Below the pieces are notes generated by a model that did not search any database, was not told the origin of the DNA, and was given only the letters and a program-made list of their open reading frames with translations. A DNA stretch of 33,839 bases from Spirochaetales bacterium (GTDB taxonomy: Bacteria > Spirochaetota > Spirochaetia > SZUA-6 > JAFGRV01): the NCBI GenBank assembly GCA_016934975.1, contig JAFGRV010000012.1, positions 1 through 33,839 of the forward strand, written 5' to 3'. Below are positions 23,390 through 32,116 of the stretch, one piece after another (positions within the stretch are counted from its first letter, which is position 1; every line of letters starts with the position of its first letter). A program made the position numbers and the translations under genes.

Positions 23390-24382
23390 CTATTGATTTT
23401 TACTATTGCTTATTATATCAGAAATTACTTTTACAACGCAATAGCCGTCCACACCTGTTGATACCGGCTCTTTGTTTATTTTATCCGATCGCAGACTACG
23501 GACAGCATCCTCGAACATTCCGCCAAAATAATTCGTTTTGGGAAAAAACTGATTTTGTTTTTTATCAAGAGATTTAAAATTTTCATAAAAGGGACTTGTT
23601 TTGCTTTTATATTCTTCATATACACCGTTCCCGATTTTTATCATTCCCCTGGAAAAACTTAAGTCAAGTTCAAAAACGAGGTGATCCCTGTTACACGCAG
23701 CATCAATGACAGCGTAGATTGAACCAAGCTTCATGACAATAATACTTTCACCCGCCTTTTTAAAGAGATCCCCTGTGACGCTTACCAGGGTTATTTCTTC
23801 ATTTGTAAGAAACCTCATAATATCAATCATATGGGTTCCATCTTCCCAGAGCATTTCTTCTACCGTATGGTTTTGTCCGATAAACAATTTACAATTAAGA
23901 GATAGGAGGTCTCCATAAAGTCCTTTTTCAATAATTTCTTTACAATGCAGATAGTCCAGGGAATACCGGCGCTCATGATTCACTATCAGAGTTGTCCGGG
24001 ATTGAGCTATGGTATCAATAATTTCCCGTGCCTGAGAGAGATCTTCGGTAAGGGGTTTTTCGCAAATAACCATGGGGATATTTTTATCAATTGCTTTCAA
24101 AACATAATCACGGTGTGAATCCGGTGGTGTGGCAATACAGAGGATATCAGGTACTTCATACGACATCATGGACTCGAAATCCTGAAAAACATGATGACAT
24201 TTCCACCGCTTTTCAAAAAGTTCACACTTTTCTTTATCACGATCACATCCGGAAAGGAGCCGGCAATCCGGGTGTGCTGAAATCGCACCTGCATGACTCG
24301 CCGGTTTTTCCCTTAATGAGTCATCTTCTAACGTTGAGCCGATTCTGCCTAAACCGACGATAGAACAATTAATTATTTTCAT
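23390..24382 (-). CDS. Gfo/Idh/MocA-family NAD(P)-dependent oxidoreductase
   Basis: A 330-residue protein. The Rossmann nucleotide-binding motif is GLGRIG near the N-terminus, and the family's signature EKP (in MVICEKPLTED) gives the catalytic Lys. The C-terminal alpha/beta domain includes GTHMIDIMRFL, where His is the probable catalytic acid or base. Such enzymes oxidise or reduce sugar hydroxyls and related compounds with NAD(P). The substrate is unknown; the nearby polysaccharide deacetylase hints at cell-envelope sugar metabolism, but this is only context. It follows rlmE by 41 bases and probably shares its transcript. Confidence 0.88.
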   Translation of the reverse strand: MKIINCSIVGLGRIGSTLEDDSLREKPASHAGAISAHPDCRLLSGCDRDKEKCELFEKRWKCHHVFQDFESMMSYEVPDILCIATPPDSHRDYVLKAIDKNIPMVICEKPLTEDLSQAREIIDTIAQSRTTLIVNHERRYSLDYLHCKEIIEKGLYGDLLSLNCKLFIGQNHTVEEMLWEDGTHMIDIMRFLTNEEITLVSVTGDLFKKAGESIIVMKLGSIYAVIDAACNRDHLVFELDLSFSRGMIKIGNGVYEEYKSKTSPFYENFKSLDKKQNQFFPKTNYFGGMFEDAVRSLRSDKINKEPVSTGVDGYCVVKVISDIISNSKNQ

Positions 24383-24423
24383 ACACTTCTCTCTGTTTCA
24401 AAATCTCATCACCATTTTAATTT

Positions 24424-25038
24424 TCAGGGATTCCCGTAATTAAATCCGATATAATAGGTTTCGATTGATTTTTTTCTTGTTGCGGAAGGTTTATATGCCT
24501 TTACCGAAGCGAATAACTTTTTCATTCTGGATAAAATATCAGCCGAATCACCTCCCTGAAATATTTTAATAACAAGATTTCCATTTTTTTGAAGAGATTC
24601 ACCGGCGATAGCGAGTATTCTGATGGCAAGATCGTAGGAACGGGCCGTATCGACAAGGCTGTCGCCTGTCGTCGAAGGGGCAGCATCACTTAATATGAGA
24701 GAGTAAGGCCCTGATTTTATCATTTTATCGAAACTATCATCATCGAAAATATTTCCCCGGATAAACTGATAGGGAGACCCGATACTGATAGCTTTATCCG
24801 GAGGGTTGATATCAATACCAACAATCTTTCCGCTCTTTTTAATAATTTGCGATGCGTATAAAGTCCAGCTTCCCGGAGCAGAGCCAATATCAAGGATAGA
24901 ATCATTTGTTTTGATGATTGAAAATTTTTTTTGTATTTCTTCCAGTTTAAACACGCTCCGGGCCGGGTATCCCTTTTGCTTCGCAAGACGTGTGTACAAA
25001 TCATCATTCCAGGTTTTATGCCCGCCTTTTTTCTTCAT
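24424..25038 (-). CDS. rlmE: 23S rRNA 2'-O-ribose methyltransferase RlmE (FtsJ)
   Basis: A 204-residue methyltransferase, the normal length for RlmE, which methylates U2552 of 23S rRNA late in large-subunit assembly. The SAM-binding motif is DIGSAPGSW. The K-D-K-E catalytic set is visible: Lys31 (SVFKLEEI), Asp118 (LSDAAP), Lys158 (LVIKIFQGG) and Glu193 (SIETYYIGF). The N-terminal SRSVFKL-type block reads ARSVFKLEEI. It begins two bases after the deacetylase stop, so the two are co-transcribed and perhaps translationally coupled. Confidence 0.93.
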   Translation of the reverse strand: MKKKGGHKTWNDDLYTRLAKQKGYPARSVFKLEEIQKKFSIIKTNDSILDIGSAPGSWTLYASQIIKKSGKIVGIDINPPDKAISIGSPYQFIRGNIFDDDSFDKMIKSGPYSLILSDAAPSTTGDSLVDTARSYDLAIRILAIAGESLQKNGNLVIKIFQGGDSADILSRMKKLFASVKAYKPSATRKKSIETYYIGFNYGNP

Positions 25039-25040
25039 TC

Positions 25041-26162
25041 CTATTCCAAACCCTCTAGAACCTCGGAGACCGTTACAATTTCATATCCCTTTTCCAATAT
25101 CCGGGGGATAAGTTCTTTTATAACCGCAAGGGTGTTATGTGCACCAAAATGAGCGAGAATGATGGCTCCATTTTGCAGCCGATCCATCACATGTGCTACC
25201 TGCTTTTCCGGAATCACTCCGCTGTTCGTATCTTTGATAGAAACAGTCCACTGTATTATTTTAAATCCTTGAGCTGCAACAACTTCTAATGTCCGTTTAT
25301 CATATGTTCCGAAAGGGGGACGAAAATAGGGATAAATCTTATGGGTCACCTTTGTGATATTCATTTGTGCTTTTCTTAAATTCTCCATGAGTTTTTCATT
25401 CGTGAGTGTGGTGATAATGCTGTGATCCAGGGTATGCATGCAGACCTCAAATCCCATAGTATCCATTTTCTTTATCCACTCCGGACGTGCATTCCCGATA
25501 CCTTTTCCTCCGATAATAAAGACCGTACACCGGATGCCATAGGATTTAAAAAGATCTAAAAGGGTATGATGCTCAAACCAGCCATCATCGATGGTGATAG
25601 CGACACGCTTAAGCCTGGGATTGCCTCGTGTGTACACCGCGGGAGTAACCGGTTTAAATAGTTCTTCATCTGTCATATCCTCCGTGATATGACGAGCCAT
25701 ACATCCCGGTACAATGGTTTTAAATGCTAAATTTACCGTATTTTCTCCTTTTTCAAGGGTGACAGGCTGCTCATAGAGTATCCGGTTATTACGCATTACT
25801 GTCATCGTATAAGTGCCGGGCTTTATCATGGGGAGATCATACATTCCATCTTTCCCAATAATCGCGTGTCTATAAGAAACCGTGACAATACCGCCTTTTA
25901 AGGGGTTTTCAAGCTCCGCAATAATAATTTTTCCTGTCAGCCGGGCCGTATTGATCGCATGAAGCGGTTTAAAATGTGTATACTTGTTTCTAAAAATTCC
26001 CGGGTTCAAAGTAAGCCAGGAAAAGAGTAAAACTGATAAAAGCACTCCAAAAGAAGCGAGCATAACGATAATTATTTTACTTGTGTCGTGCGGGAAAAAA
26101 GGTTGATGTTTCTTTTTCGATTTTAAAGCCGGTTTAGATGTTTTATGATAATATGAAATCAT
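25041..26162 (-). CDS. Membrane-anchored polysaccharide deacetylase (NodB domain)
   Basis: A 373-residue protein. A basic cytoplasmic start is followed by one membrane helix (about 30-53), then a small beta-sandwich like a carboxypeptidase regulatory or PEGA-type domain (about 75-150), and a NodB domain (about 185-373). Deacetylase motifs are TIDDG (Asp192, Asp193), HTLDH (His243, His247) for metal, RPPFGTYD (from Arg281), and ILAHFG (His338). It should remove acetyl groups from envelope glycans such as peptidoglycan outside the inner membrane. The family's fourth motif (normally with Asp-Trp) is altered, with WTVSIKDT. The start has no clear ribosome-binding site but lies 15 bases after aspS. 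Confidence 0.88.
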   Translation of the reverse strand: MISYYHKTSKPALKSKKKHQPFFPHDTSKIIIVMLASFGVLLSVLLFSWLTLNPGIFRNKYTHFKPLHAINTARLTGKIIIAELENPLKGGIVTVSYRHAIIGKDGMYDLPMIKPGTYTMTVMRNNRILYEQPVTLEKGENTVNLAFKTIVPGCMARHITEDMTDEELFKPVTPAVYTRGNPRLKRVAITIDDGWFEHHTLLDLFKSYGIRCTVFIIGGKGIGNARPEWIKKMDTMGFEVCMHTLDHSIITTLTNEKLMENLRKAQMNITKVTHKIYPYFRPPFGTYDKRTLEVVAAQGFKIIQWTVSIKDTNSGVIPEKQVAHVMDRLQNGAIILAHFGAHNTLAVIKELIPRILEKGYEIVTVSEVLEGLE

Positions 26163-26177
26163 ATTAATTTTGAATCA

Positions 26178-27515
26178 TTACGGCTCCAGCCTGTTGATGT
26201 CTCTTGGGAACAGACTTGCCTCTTTCACGTTTGAAAGACCGCAGATTTGAGCTGTCAATCGCTCCAGCCCAAGTCCCAATCCGCCATGCGGGGGCATCCC
26301 GTATTTAAAGGCCTGGAGATATGATTCAAAGGTATCGGTATTCATATTGAGTTTGGTCATTTTATCAATGTAATCCTGGTATTTATGAAGCCGCTGTCCT
26401 CCGGTTGTTATTTCCAGGTTCCTGAAAATCAGGTCAAAGGAACAGGTTTTTTCGGGGTTTTCAGGATCATCCATTGTGTAAAATGGCCGTTTGGAAGAAG
26501 GATAATGGGTAACAAATAAGAATTCAGTGTCCCATTCTTTTTTCGCATGTTCTGAAATTATTTTTTCTTCTTCCGGTGCCAGGTCTTTCTCTCCTCTGTA
26601 GTCTTTCTTATATAAAGTATAAACAATTTCATGAACTTCTTCAAATTCTACGCACACAATTTTATTTAATTCCGGAACAGTAATCCCGAGGAGATCAACC
26701 TCATTGGCACACTCAAGTTTAATTTTACTGAAAATCGCGTTTAATGCATTTGCTTCTACCTTTATAAGGTCCATAAAACTATCAATAAAACCCATTTCAA
26801 AATCGAGGGAGATATATTCATTTAAATGCCGGGAAGTGGCATGTTTTTCCGCCCGGAATACCGGACCGGTCTCAAAAACTCTCCCGAAAACACCGACCAT
26901 CATCTGCTTATAAAATTGAGGTGACTGGGCTAAAAAAGCTTCACGGCCAAAGTAATCAATTTTAAATATATTGGCGCCCCCTTCTGCCCCTGTATAATTT
27001 ATTTTCGGTGATGATATCCGTGTAAATCCGATGGAAGTCAGATAATTACCGAATTCATTTAAAATTGTTGCGGCAATCTTGAATACTGCCCGATCCGAAG
27101 GATGACGCAGGGTCAGAGGTCGCAGATCAAATTTTTTATCCAGGTGAACGATCATTTCCTTTTTCGTCGTATCCACAGGCAGGGCATCACAGCCGGGAGT
27201 TGAGATAAGTGCGATTTCGGTAATCTGTATTTCATAATCCCTCGGGAAAAGGGCTTTGTCTTTGATTTTTGCCTGTTTCACAATACCTGTTATGGAAACC
27301 GCAGATTCAATCATAAGTTGTTCCAGGGGGAGGTTTATTTTTTCTTTATCAATAATTGCCTGTAATGTGTATTCCGGAGTTCTCAAGATAAGAAATGCAC
27401 CCCATGAGAGAACACGGAGATTCTGAATCATCCCTGAAATCGTTACTTCTTTGTCCAACAGTGAGGCAAAGTCAATTGTTAATCTTTTACTGGTTTCCAG
27501 TGCTATTTCTTTCAT
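26178..27515 (-). CDS. aspS: Aspartyl-tRNA synthetase, archaeal/eukaryotic type
   Basis: A 445-residue class IIb synthetase. It is much shorter than the standard bacterial AspRS (about 590) because it lacks the bacterial GAD insertion. The N-terminal OB fold binds the anticodon (about 20-110). Motif 2 is FETGPVFRAEKHATSRHLNEY and motif 3 is GLGLGLERLTAQI; FLAQSPQFYKQMM and GGQRLHKYQDY are typical of the archaeal branch. Bacterial members of this type often charge both tRNA-Asp and tRNA-Asn; whether this one discriminates is not decided here. It heads a run of minus-strand genes. A consensus promoter and a candidate attenuator precede it. Confidence 0.9.
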   Translation of the reverse strand: MKEIALETSKRLTIDFASLLDKEVTISGMIQNLRVLSWGAFLILRTPEYTLQAIIDKEKINLPLEQLMIESAVSITGIVKQAKIKDKALFPRDYEIQITEIALISTPGCDALPVDTTKKEMIVHLDKKFDLRPLTLRHPSDRAVFKIAATILNEFGNYLTSIGFTRISSPKINYTGAEGGANIFKIDYFGREAFLAQSPQFYKQMMVGVFGRVFETGPVFRAEKHATSRHLNEYISLDFEMGFIDSFMDLIKVEANALNAIFSKIKLECANEVDLLGITVPELNKIVCVEFEEVHEIVYTLYKKDYRGEKDLAPEEEKIISEHAKKEWDTEFLFVTHYPSSKRPFYTMDDPENPEKTCSFDLIFRNLEITTGGQRLHKYQDYIDKMTKLNMNTDTFESYLQAFKYGMPPHGGLGLGLERLTAQICGLSNVKEASLFPRDINRLEP

Positions 27516-27553
27516 CAGTTTTTCTCCATATTATTTTATGTTGAGGTTCATGC

Positions 27554-27593
27554 AAAAAAACAACTCCTTTTATTGGAGGTTTACAAGAACTCC
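27554..27593 (-). promoter_or_regulatory. Candidate transcription attenuator in the aspS leader
   Basis: Reading the minus strand, GGAGTT (complement of 27588-27593), AACCTCC (27575-27581) and GGAGTTG (27561-27567) are followed by seven T (27554-27560). The middle segment can pair with either identical flank: the second pairing gives a terminator with a T tract, the first prevents it. Stems are short (six pairs with a bulged C). It lies 39 bases before the aspS start. Confidence 0.4.
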
Positions 27594-27705
27594 GGTAATC
27601 CAAAACAAAACAGGTGACTTTTATCACCATGTTGTTCCCATAATTACTCTTGACAACCGTACCGGTTGCATAAAAAAAGTATTACCACTACAGATTTTAT
27701 AACCA

Positions 27706-27735
27706 ATAATAATCGGGGGCGCCGATCTTTGTCAA
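27706..27735 (-). promoter_or_regulatory. aspS promoter
   Basis: On the minus strand TTGACA (complement of 27730-27735), an 18-base spacer and TATTAT (complement of 27706-27711) form a near-consensus promoter, giving a leader of about 185 bases before aspS. Confidence 0.6.
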
Positions 27736-27814
27736 GGGGAGAGATCAAATCTCCATTGATAACCGGAGAAATCATAAGAGAGCAGGACCGTTATAATTAA
27801 GTGAGTCTTATTTT

Positions 27815-27849
27815 ATTGTCCGGGAATCTCGGAGAAATTCCCGGACAAT
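27815..27849. repeat. Perfect 13-bp inverted repeat (hairpin)
   Basis: ATTGTCCGGGAAT (27815-27827) and its exact complement (27837-27849) flank a nine-base loop. It lies between two divergent promoters and has no T tract, so it is more likely a protein site or a boundary element than a terminator. Confidence 0.6.
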
Positions 27850-27919
27850 TGTCGTACAGGATGTATGACTCCCTTCAACAAAAATTTAGACCATGGATGG
27901 CCTAATTTATAATATTAAT

Positions 27920-27948
27920 TTGATAAAATAAGTATATCATGGTATAAA
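27920..27948 (+). promoter_or_regulatory. Promoter for the transglutaminase-like/TPR gene
   Basis: TTGATA (27920-27925), a 17-base spacer and TATAAA (27943-27948) form a near-consensus promoter about 48 bases before the ATG. Confidence 0.65.
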
Positions 27949-27995
27949 TAAGAAAGGGCACAGATCATTCGGTGTCCCTTTACAGAGGTAACATC

Positions 27996-30203
27996 ATGAA
28001 AAATAAAAAATGTGAACAAATTACAAGAATTCTCCGTTTTGTCTTCATACTATACCTTCTCATTCAAGGGAATGTCCTTTTTCCGGAAGACTCAACAACT
28101 TCCTATTCCGGATATTACGACTATCCTTTTTCATTCGGAGTCGAGTATCAAAGCCTTTTTCCTCTTACCACCCTGATCGAGGATTATAATTTTAATTTTT
28201 TTGATGTTTCAGGGACCATGGAACTTCCCCGTATTCTTTTTCCCGGTCTTAAGCCCGTTTTATCCGGGGGTGTCATGTTTACCCTTGGGAAAAATCTGGA
28301 TACCACAAGCTTCTATGCTGATGATAAATACGATCACACTTCCTTGTATGGTGGGCTTGGTATCGAATATTCATATTGGTTTTCAAAACTGATGGAAATG
28401 GGGATTCAACTCACAGGAGGAGCGGACTTTTCTTCATTTCCAAACCTCCATCCCGATGAGCAAGCCCGGGGCTCACTTTTTATTTATGCCGATTGCAAAG
28501 TACCTCTCACGATAAATCCCATCTACAACCTCAGTATTGATCTCCAGCCGGGGATACGATACCGCCGAAGTTTGAGCCCTCTTCATTATTTTGACGGATT
28601 TCTATTTTCCATAGGCGGTTCTATCAACTTCCGCCTTGGCCAGGACCCGGATATCACCGGTCTTATCAGAAGTATCCGCTTTAATAACGTCACCCTCCCT
28701 GCCATTTTTGCAGGAATGCAGAGTTATTATAATCAGAATCCCGCGGGAAGTGTTTCCATGACAAATATCGAAAAACAAGCTCTCAAGGATGTGAAAGTTT
28801 CTTTTTATCAGGCGGGATTTATGGATTCACCTACTCCCGGCCAGTTAATTACCGAACTGAAACCCGGAGAAACAGCGGAGATCCCGTTTTTTGCCGCGTT
28901 TAACGGGGAAATCTTTAACACCGAAGGAATCACACCTCTTACCGGCACCATAGTCGTGACCTATTCAATAAAAGGCAAATCCGGAGAACAGACGGAATCC
29001 GTATTATACGATCTTTATGATAAAACAAGCCTCAGGTGGGATGATGATAAAAAAGCAGGTGCCTATATTACCCCGGCGGATAGTGTGATAAAAGATTATG
29101 TTTCTTTTATAAAGCAATCCGGGAAAGAAAAGATTCTTGGAACCTACAATAATCCGATACAAACTGCCATGCTTTTCTATTCCGGGCTGCATTCCACCGG
29201 TTGTCTCTATCAGGCTGATCCGATACTTCCTTTTGTGTCTGTTCAACAGGATACGGCGATAATTGATACCATCAGCCTGCCCCGGGATACTCTTAAACGG
29301 ATTACCGGGGACTGTGATGATCTGACAGTGCTCTATTTAAGCATGCTCGAAACAACCGGCATCGAATCCGGGTTTATTACCGTACCCGGTCATATTTATC
29401 CGGTTTTTAATACCGGAATTCCCGCACGGAACTTCCGGAAAGTTCACCCCGAAAGGACCATGACGATCAATCTGAAAGGAACCGTCTGGGTCCCTGTGGA
29501 AGTAACAATGATCGGCAAAGGAACATTTTTGCAGGCATGGGAGGCGGGCGCGCGGGAATGGCTCGCATGGGAAGACAGGCCGGCAAACAGGAAGCTCCAC
29601 ATCACCAGGGAAGTCCAGACCACCTACCGTCCCGTAGGGTTAAAAAAAATCGATATCGACTTTCCTTTCGGAAACAGCAGAAATATTGCGGAAGGATTTG
29701 AGAAAAATATCAACGCTTTATCGGGTATCATTATCACGGATTTTGAAAACATCGCCGCATCAACAGCCGGTAAATCGGATTATAACAAATTGGGAATAAT
29801 ATACGCTTATTTTAATAAAACCCTCCAGGCGGAGACGGCCTTTAAAAAGGCAATAACGGCAGACCCGGATTATGTCCTCGCGAAAATCAACCTTGGTAAT
29901 TTATTTTATCAGACCGGACGGTTTGATGATGCTCTTTCCCACTATACCCTGGCATTACAGGATTTTAACAACAGGGATAACCCGTCATCCGCAACGTACC
30001 TGAAATTACTCCTGAAACTATCTGTTGTCTGTTATGAGCTCAAACAATACGATGAGGCCCGGAAGTATTTTGTATTTGCCCGGAATATTTCCCCCGGGGA
30101 AACCGAGCTTTACTCGTACCTGAATAGCGGGGAAGAATCGAAAACCAGATCTTCAGAGCTCCCGGGATACGGGCTTGTTTTGGAATATCTTGAGGATGAG
30201 TGA
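27996..30203 (+). CDS. Secreted transglutaminase-like protein with C-terminal TPRs
   Basis: About 735 residues. A signal peptide (residues 1-30) precedes an aromatic-rich region with alternating beta strands (about 40-230) that resembles an outer-membrane barrel of spirochaete type. A middle domain follows, then a transglutaminase-like domain: Cys440 in GDCDDLTVLYLSMLE, His466 in VPGHIYPVF, and an acidic residue in WVPVEVTM form the expected triad. Two to three TPR units (about 600-720) end the protein. The cysteine domain could cut or cross-link proteins or only bind them. The ATG at 27996 is used because AGAGGTAAC precedes it; an upstream GTG is open. It converges with the HExxH gene, 18 bases away. 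Confidence 0.8.
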   Translation: MKNKKCEQITRILRFVFILYLLIQGNVLFPEDSTTSYSGYYDYPFSFGVEYQSLFPLTTLIEDYNFNFFDVSGTMELPRILFPGLKPVLSGGVMFTLGKNLDTTSFYADDKYDHTSLYGGLGIEYSYWFSKLMEMGIQLTGGADFSSFPNLHPDEQARGSLFIYADCKVPLTINPIYNLSIDLQPGIRYRRSLSPLHYFDGFLFSIGGSINFRLGQDPDITGLIRSIRFNNVTLPAIFAGMQSYYNQNPAGSVSMTNIEKQALKDVKVSFYQAGFMDSPTPGQLITELKPGETAEIPFFAAFNGEIFNTEGITPLTGTIVVTYSIKGKSGEQTESVLYDLYDKTSLRWDDDKKAGAYITPADSVIKDYVSFIKQSGKEKILGTYNNPIQTAMLFYSGLHSTGCLYQADPILPFVSVQQDTAIIDTISLPRDTLKRITGDCDDLTVLYLSMLETTGIESGFITVPGHIYPVFNTGIPARNFRKVHPERTMTINLKGTVWVPVEVTMIGKGTFLQAWEAGAREWLAWEDRPANRKLHITREVQTTYRPVGLKKIDIDFPFGNSRNIAEGFEKNINALSGIIITDFENIAASTAGKSDYNKLGIIYAYFNKTLQAETAFKKAITADPDYVLAKINLGNLFYQTGRFDDALSHYTLALQDFNNRDNPSSATYLKLLLKLSVVCYELKQYDEARKYFVFARNISPGETELYSYLNSGEESKTRSSELPGYGLVLEYLEDE

Positions 30204-30221
30204 GGGTGAAACGATTTCCCG

Positions 30222-31886
30222 TTAATTGATTGTATCGGCCTCATAATTCTTCCCATCATAATAATATGAGGAAAAACTCATGAAACATCCGTTATTCATG
30301 GCGGAAATAAGGGGATGAGAACCCCGTTTTAAGGTAAAAATAATACTTTTAGCGGCAAAGGAAACAGTAAAAGGGATATCCAGATATTCCAAAGTGTTCT
30401 TCTTTACCAGATAGATTGATGAATCCATGACATCTTCCGTGAGCTGAACAGATGATTTTTTCCCCTTTTCTTTTACATGGGAGACTGAACATTCCAGTTC
30501 GATGTTCCTGTCGCCATCAACATCAATTTTAAAACTCCAGTTATATTCCATGGTATTGGGATTTACCCCGTCGTGGTTTACTTTAAGTCGCTTGGGGAGT
30601 TCAACCAGATTCATGGTAAGGAGAATTTCTTTTTTTGTATATTCAACCGAACAGGAGGTGATATCAGCATATTTTATTGAAGAGGGACCCTTTTTATCAT
30701 TAATCCGGGTGATTTTGCCGGGATCAACCGGATGCAACGGATAAGCACTTCCGGAAACTTCATCTCCATTATCGAATTCAGTTTCCTCCATGTCATCCCG
30801 GCTGCAAAACTCTTCACTCACCTCGTCCATGGCAATCTCTTCATCCGGGGAAACATCGGGAGTTCCGGATGCGTTTATTTCCGGTACATGCAAGGTTTTA
30901 CCCGTAACTCCCAGGGTTTTCATAAGAGATTGATAGACCGGTTTTTCCATCTCCTCTGCCAGAGTAGTGTATACATTAAAAAAATTGGAAAATCCGTTTG
31001 TTGTCAATGAATCCGAACTGATATAGAGGAAGTCATTACTATCGTAGATCGTTACGTTATTTTTCCTTATTATTTCAAAGAGTTCTTTCTTCTTTTTAAG
31101 ATATTCAATAATAAAATTATGTGCTTCCGTACTTATTTTTACAAATGCCTTTTTAAAGGATCTATTATTGATTATATCTTTATACACATTTTTTGATTCT
31201 TTCTCCGCATACAGCAGGTATTTAAGGATAAAAAATTTAAACTCCAGGATGCCATAAAGAGTGCCGTTTATTCCGGTGAAATAATTCCCCCAAAATGGTG
31301 TATTCTCATCTTTCATGAAAAGGGGATACAAATCATACCCTGCCCGGGTTCCCTGGAGATACGCATTATATTCATCCAAAAGTCCGTAAATACCATGGGC
31401 CTGGGTAGAAAGGTTTCTTTGTGTTGTATCGATATAGGTAAACCGGTATGTTCTTAAATCCTCGGAAAACTCGTTTTTCATGTCTTTTGAGGGAAAGGTT
31501 TGTGTGAGCTTCACTAACACCGAATCCTGTGTGTTTATATAAACATAATAATTTGACCCCGATACCCCCCGGCTTTTCGCGACAATACTCCCTAATTCGC
31601 CGGTATAGCCGTGACAGAGCTCATGCACAATTGTATTAATGGTTGATGTTATTGATTCCGTGGTTATATCATCAACATAATCCATAAAATCCGTCCGGCT
31701 ATGAGCAGGGACTTTGGTATTATAGGTATCCACAATGGAAAACCCGTCTTTTGTATAGGTTTTTAGCAAATATAATATGTAGTCTCTTTCTGCGAGAGAA
31801 TCCGGACCGGGATCATTACCAAAACCTAACGATGAGACAAAACTGATGAGGATGATGAAAACCCAAAGAATATAATTTTTAAACAT
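30222..31886 (-). CDS. Secreted protein with HExxH zinc-metallopeptidase motif
   Basis: A 554-residue protein I cannot place in a named family. A signal peptide (about 1-23, MFKNYILWVFIILISFVSS) is followed by a conserved-looking domain with VHELCHGYTGE: His88, Glu89 and His92 form an HExxH zinc site. About 80 residues later LLDEYNAYLQG supplies Glu172, a suitable third ligand of gluzincin type. A helical middle part with a lysine-rich stretch, an acidic linker (about 345-385), and a beta-rich C-terminal domain (about 400-554) follow. It is probably a periplasmic or surface protease. The ATG at 31886 is used, with GAAGGAA upstream; the longer reading begins within a repeat element and would spoil the signal peptide. 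Confidence 0.7.
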   Translation of the reverse strand: MFKNYILWVFIILISFVSSLGFGNDPGPDSLAERDYILYLLKTYTKDGFSIVDTYNTKVPAHSRTDFMDYVDDITTESITSTINTIVHELCHGYTGELGSIVAKSRGVSGSNYYVYINTQDSVLVKLTQTFPSKDMKNEFSEDLRTYRFTYIDTTQRNLSTQAHGIYGLLDEYNAYLQGTRAGYDLYPLFMKDENTPFWGNYFTGINGTLYGILEFKFFILKYLLYAEKESKNVYKDIINNRSFKKAFVKISTEAHNFIIEYLKKKKELFEIIRKNNVTIYDSNDFLYISSDSLTTNGFSNFFNVYTTLAEEMEKPVYQSLMKTLGVTGKTLHVPEINASGTPDVSPDEEIAMDEVSEEFCSRDDMEETEFDNGDEVSGSAYPLHPVDPGKITRINDKKGPSSIKYADITSCSVEYTKKEILLTMNLVELPKRLKVNHDGVNPNTMEYNWSFKIDVDGDRNIELECSVSHVKEKGKKSSVQLTEDVMDSSIYLVKKNTLEYLDIPFTVSFAAKSIIFTLKRGSHPLISAMNNGCFMSFSSYYYDGKNYEADTIN

Positions 31887-31916
31887 ATCAATTCCTTCTT
31901 TATTCAAGATGTCGTG

Positions 31917-31965
31917 AGCTCCGTCCCCACTCATTGCAAACTATAAAATTGCAAGCTCCGTCCCT
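31917..31965 (-). repeat. Two direct copies of the dispersed element in the HExxH gene leader
   Basis: Copies at 31917-31928 (one mismatch) and 31954-31965 (exact) lie 37 bases apart, both in the sense direction of the downstream gene. The repeated unit extends over the flanking TTGCAA, so the longer form is about 19 bases. Confidence 0.85.
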
Positions 31966-31973
31966 GATTAATA

Positions 31974-32001
31974 AGTATAAAGAGATAAATTTTATTTTCA
32001 A
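31974..32001 (-). promoter_or_regulatory. Promoter for the HExxH protein gene
   Basis: On the minus strand TTGAAA (complement of 31996-32001), a 16-base spacer and TATACT (complement of 31974-31979) form a good promoter. Transcription would start at about 31966, so the two repeat copies would be at the head of the mRNA. Confidence 0.6.
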
Positions 32002-32116
32002 GGAGGTTTACCAGAGTTGGGATTCAGTATGGTTTCATCAGAATACCGAAGGGTCTGATGTAATTTACGAAATCCTTTGGATATTTTATTAGAGAAACTT
32101 AATTAAAGTGAGTCTG

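Larger units (their letters stand above)
27516..27995. other. 480-base divergent gap
   Basis: The gap separates aspS (minus) and the transglutaminase/TPR gene (plus). It holds the aspS attenuator and promoter, a 13-bp perfect hairpin, and a plus-strand promoter, all listed separately. A small GGTGA/TCACC hairpin (about 27612-27629) lies in the aspS leader. No gene is seen. Confidence 0.65.

Noticed and set aside
27516-27710. T-box riboswitch in front of aspS
   Set aside because: No T-box core sequence or specifier-loop layout could be found in the leader; only a simple two-way hairpin is supported.
31887-31934. Upstream ATG giving a 16-residue longer HExxH protein
   Set aside because: This start lies in a copy of the dispersed element and would put polar residues before the signal peptide. 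The ATG at 31886 has a ribosome-binding site.
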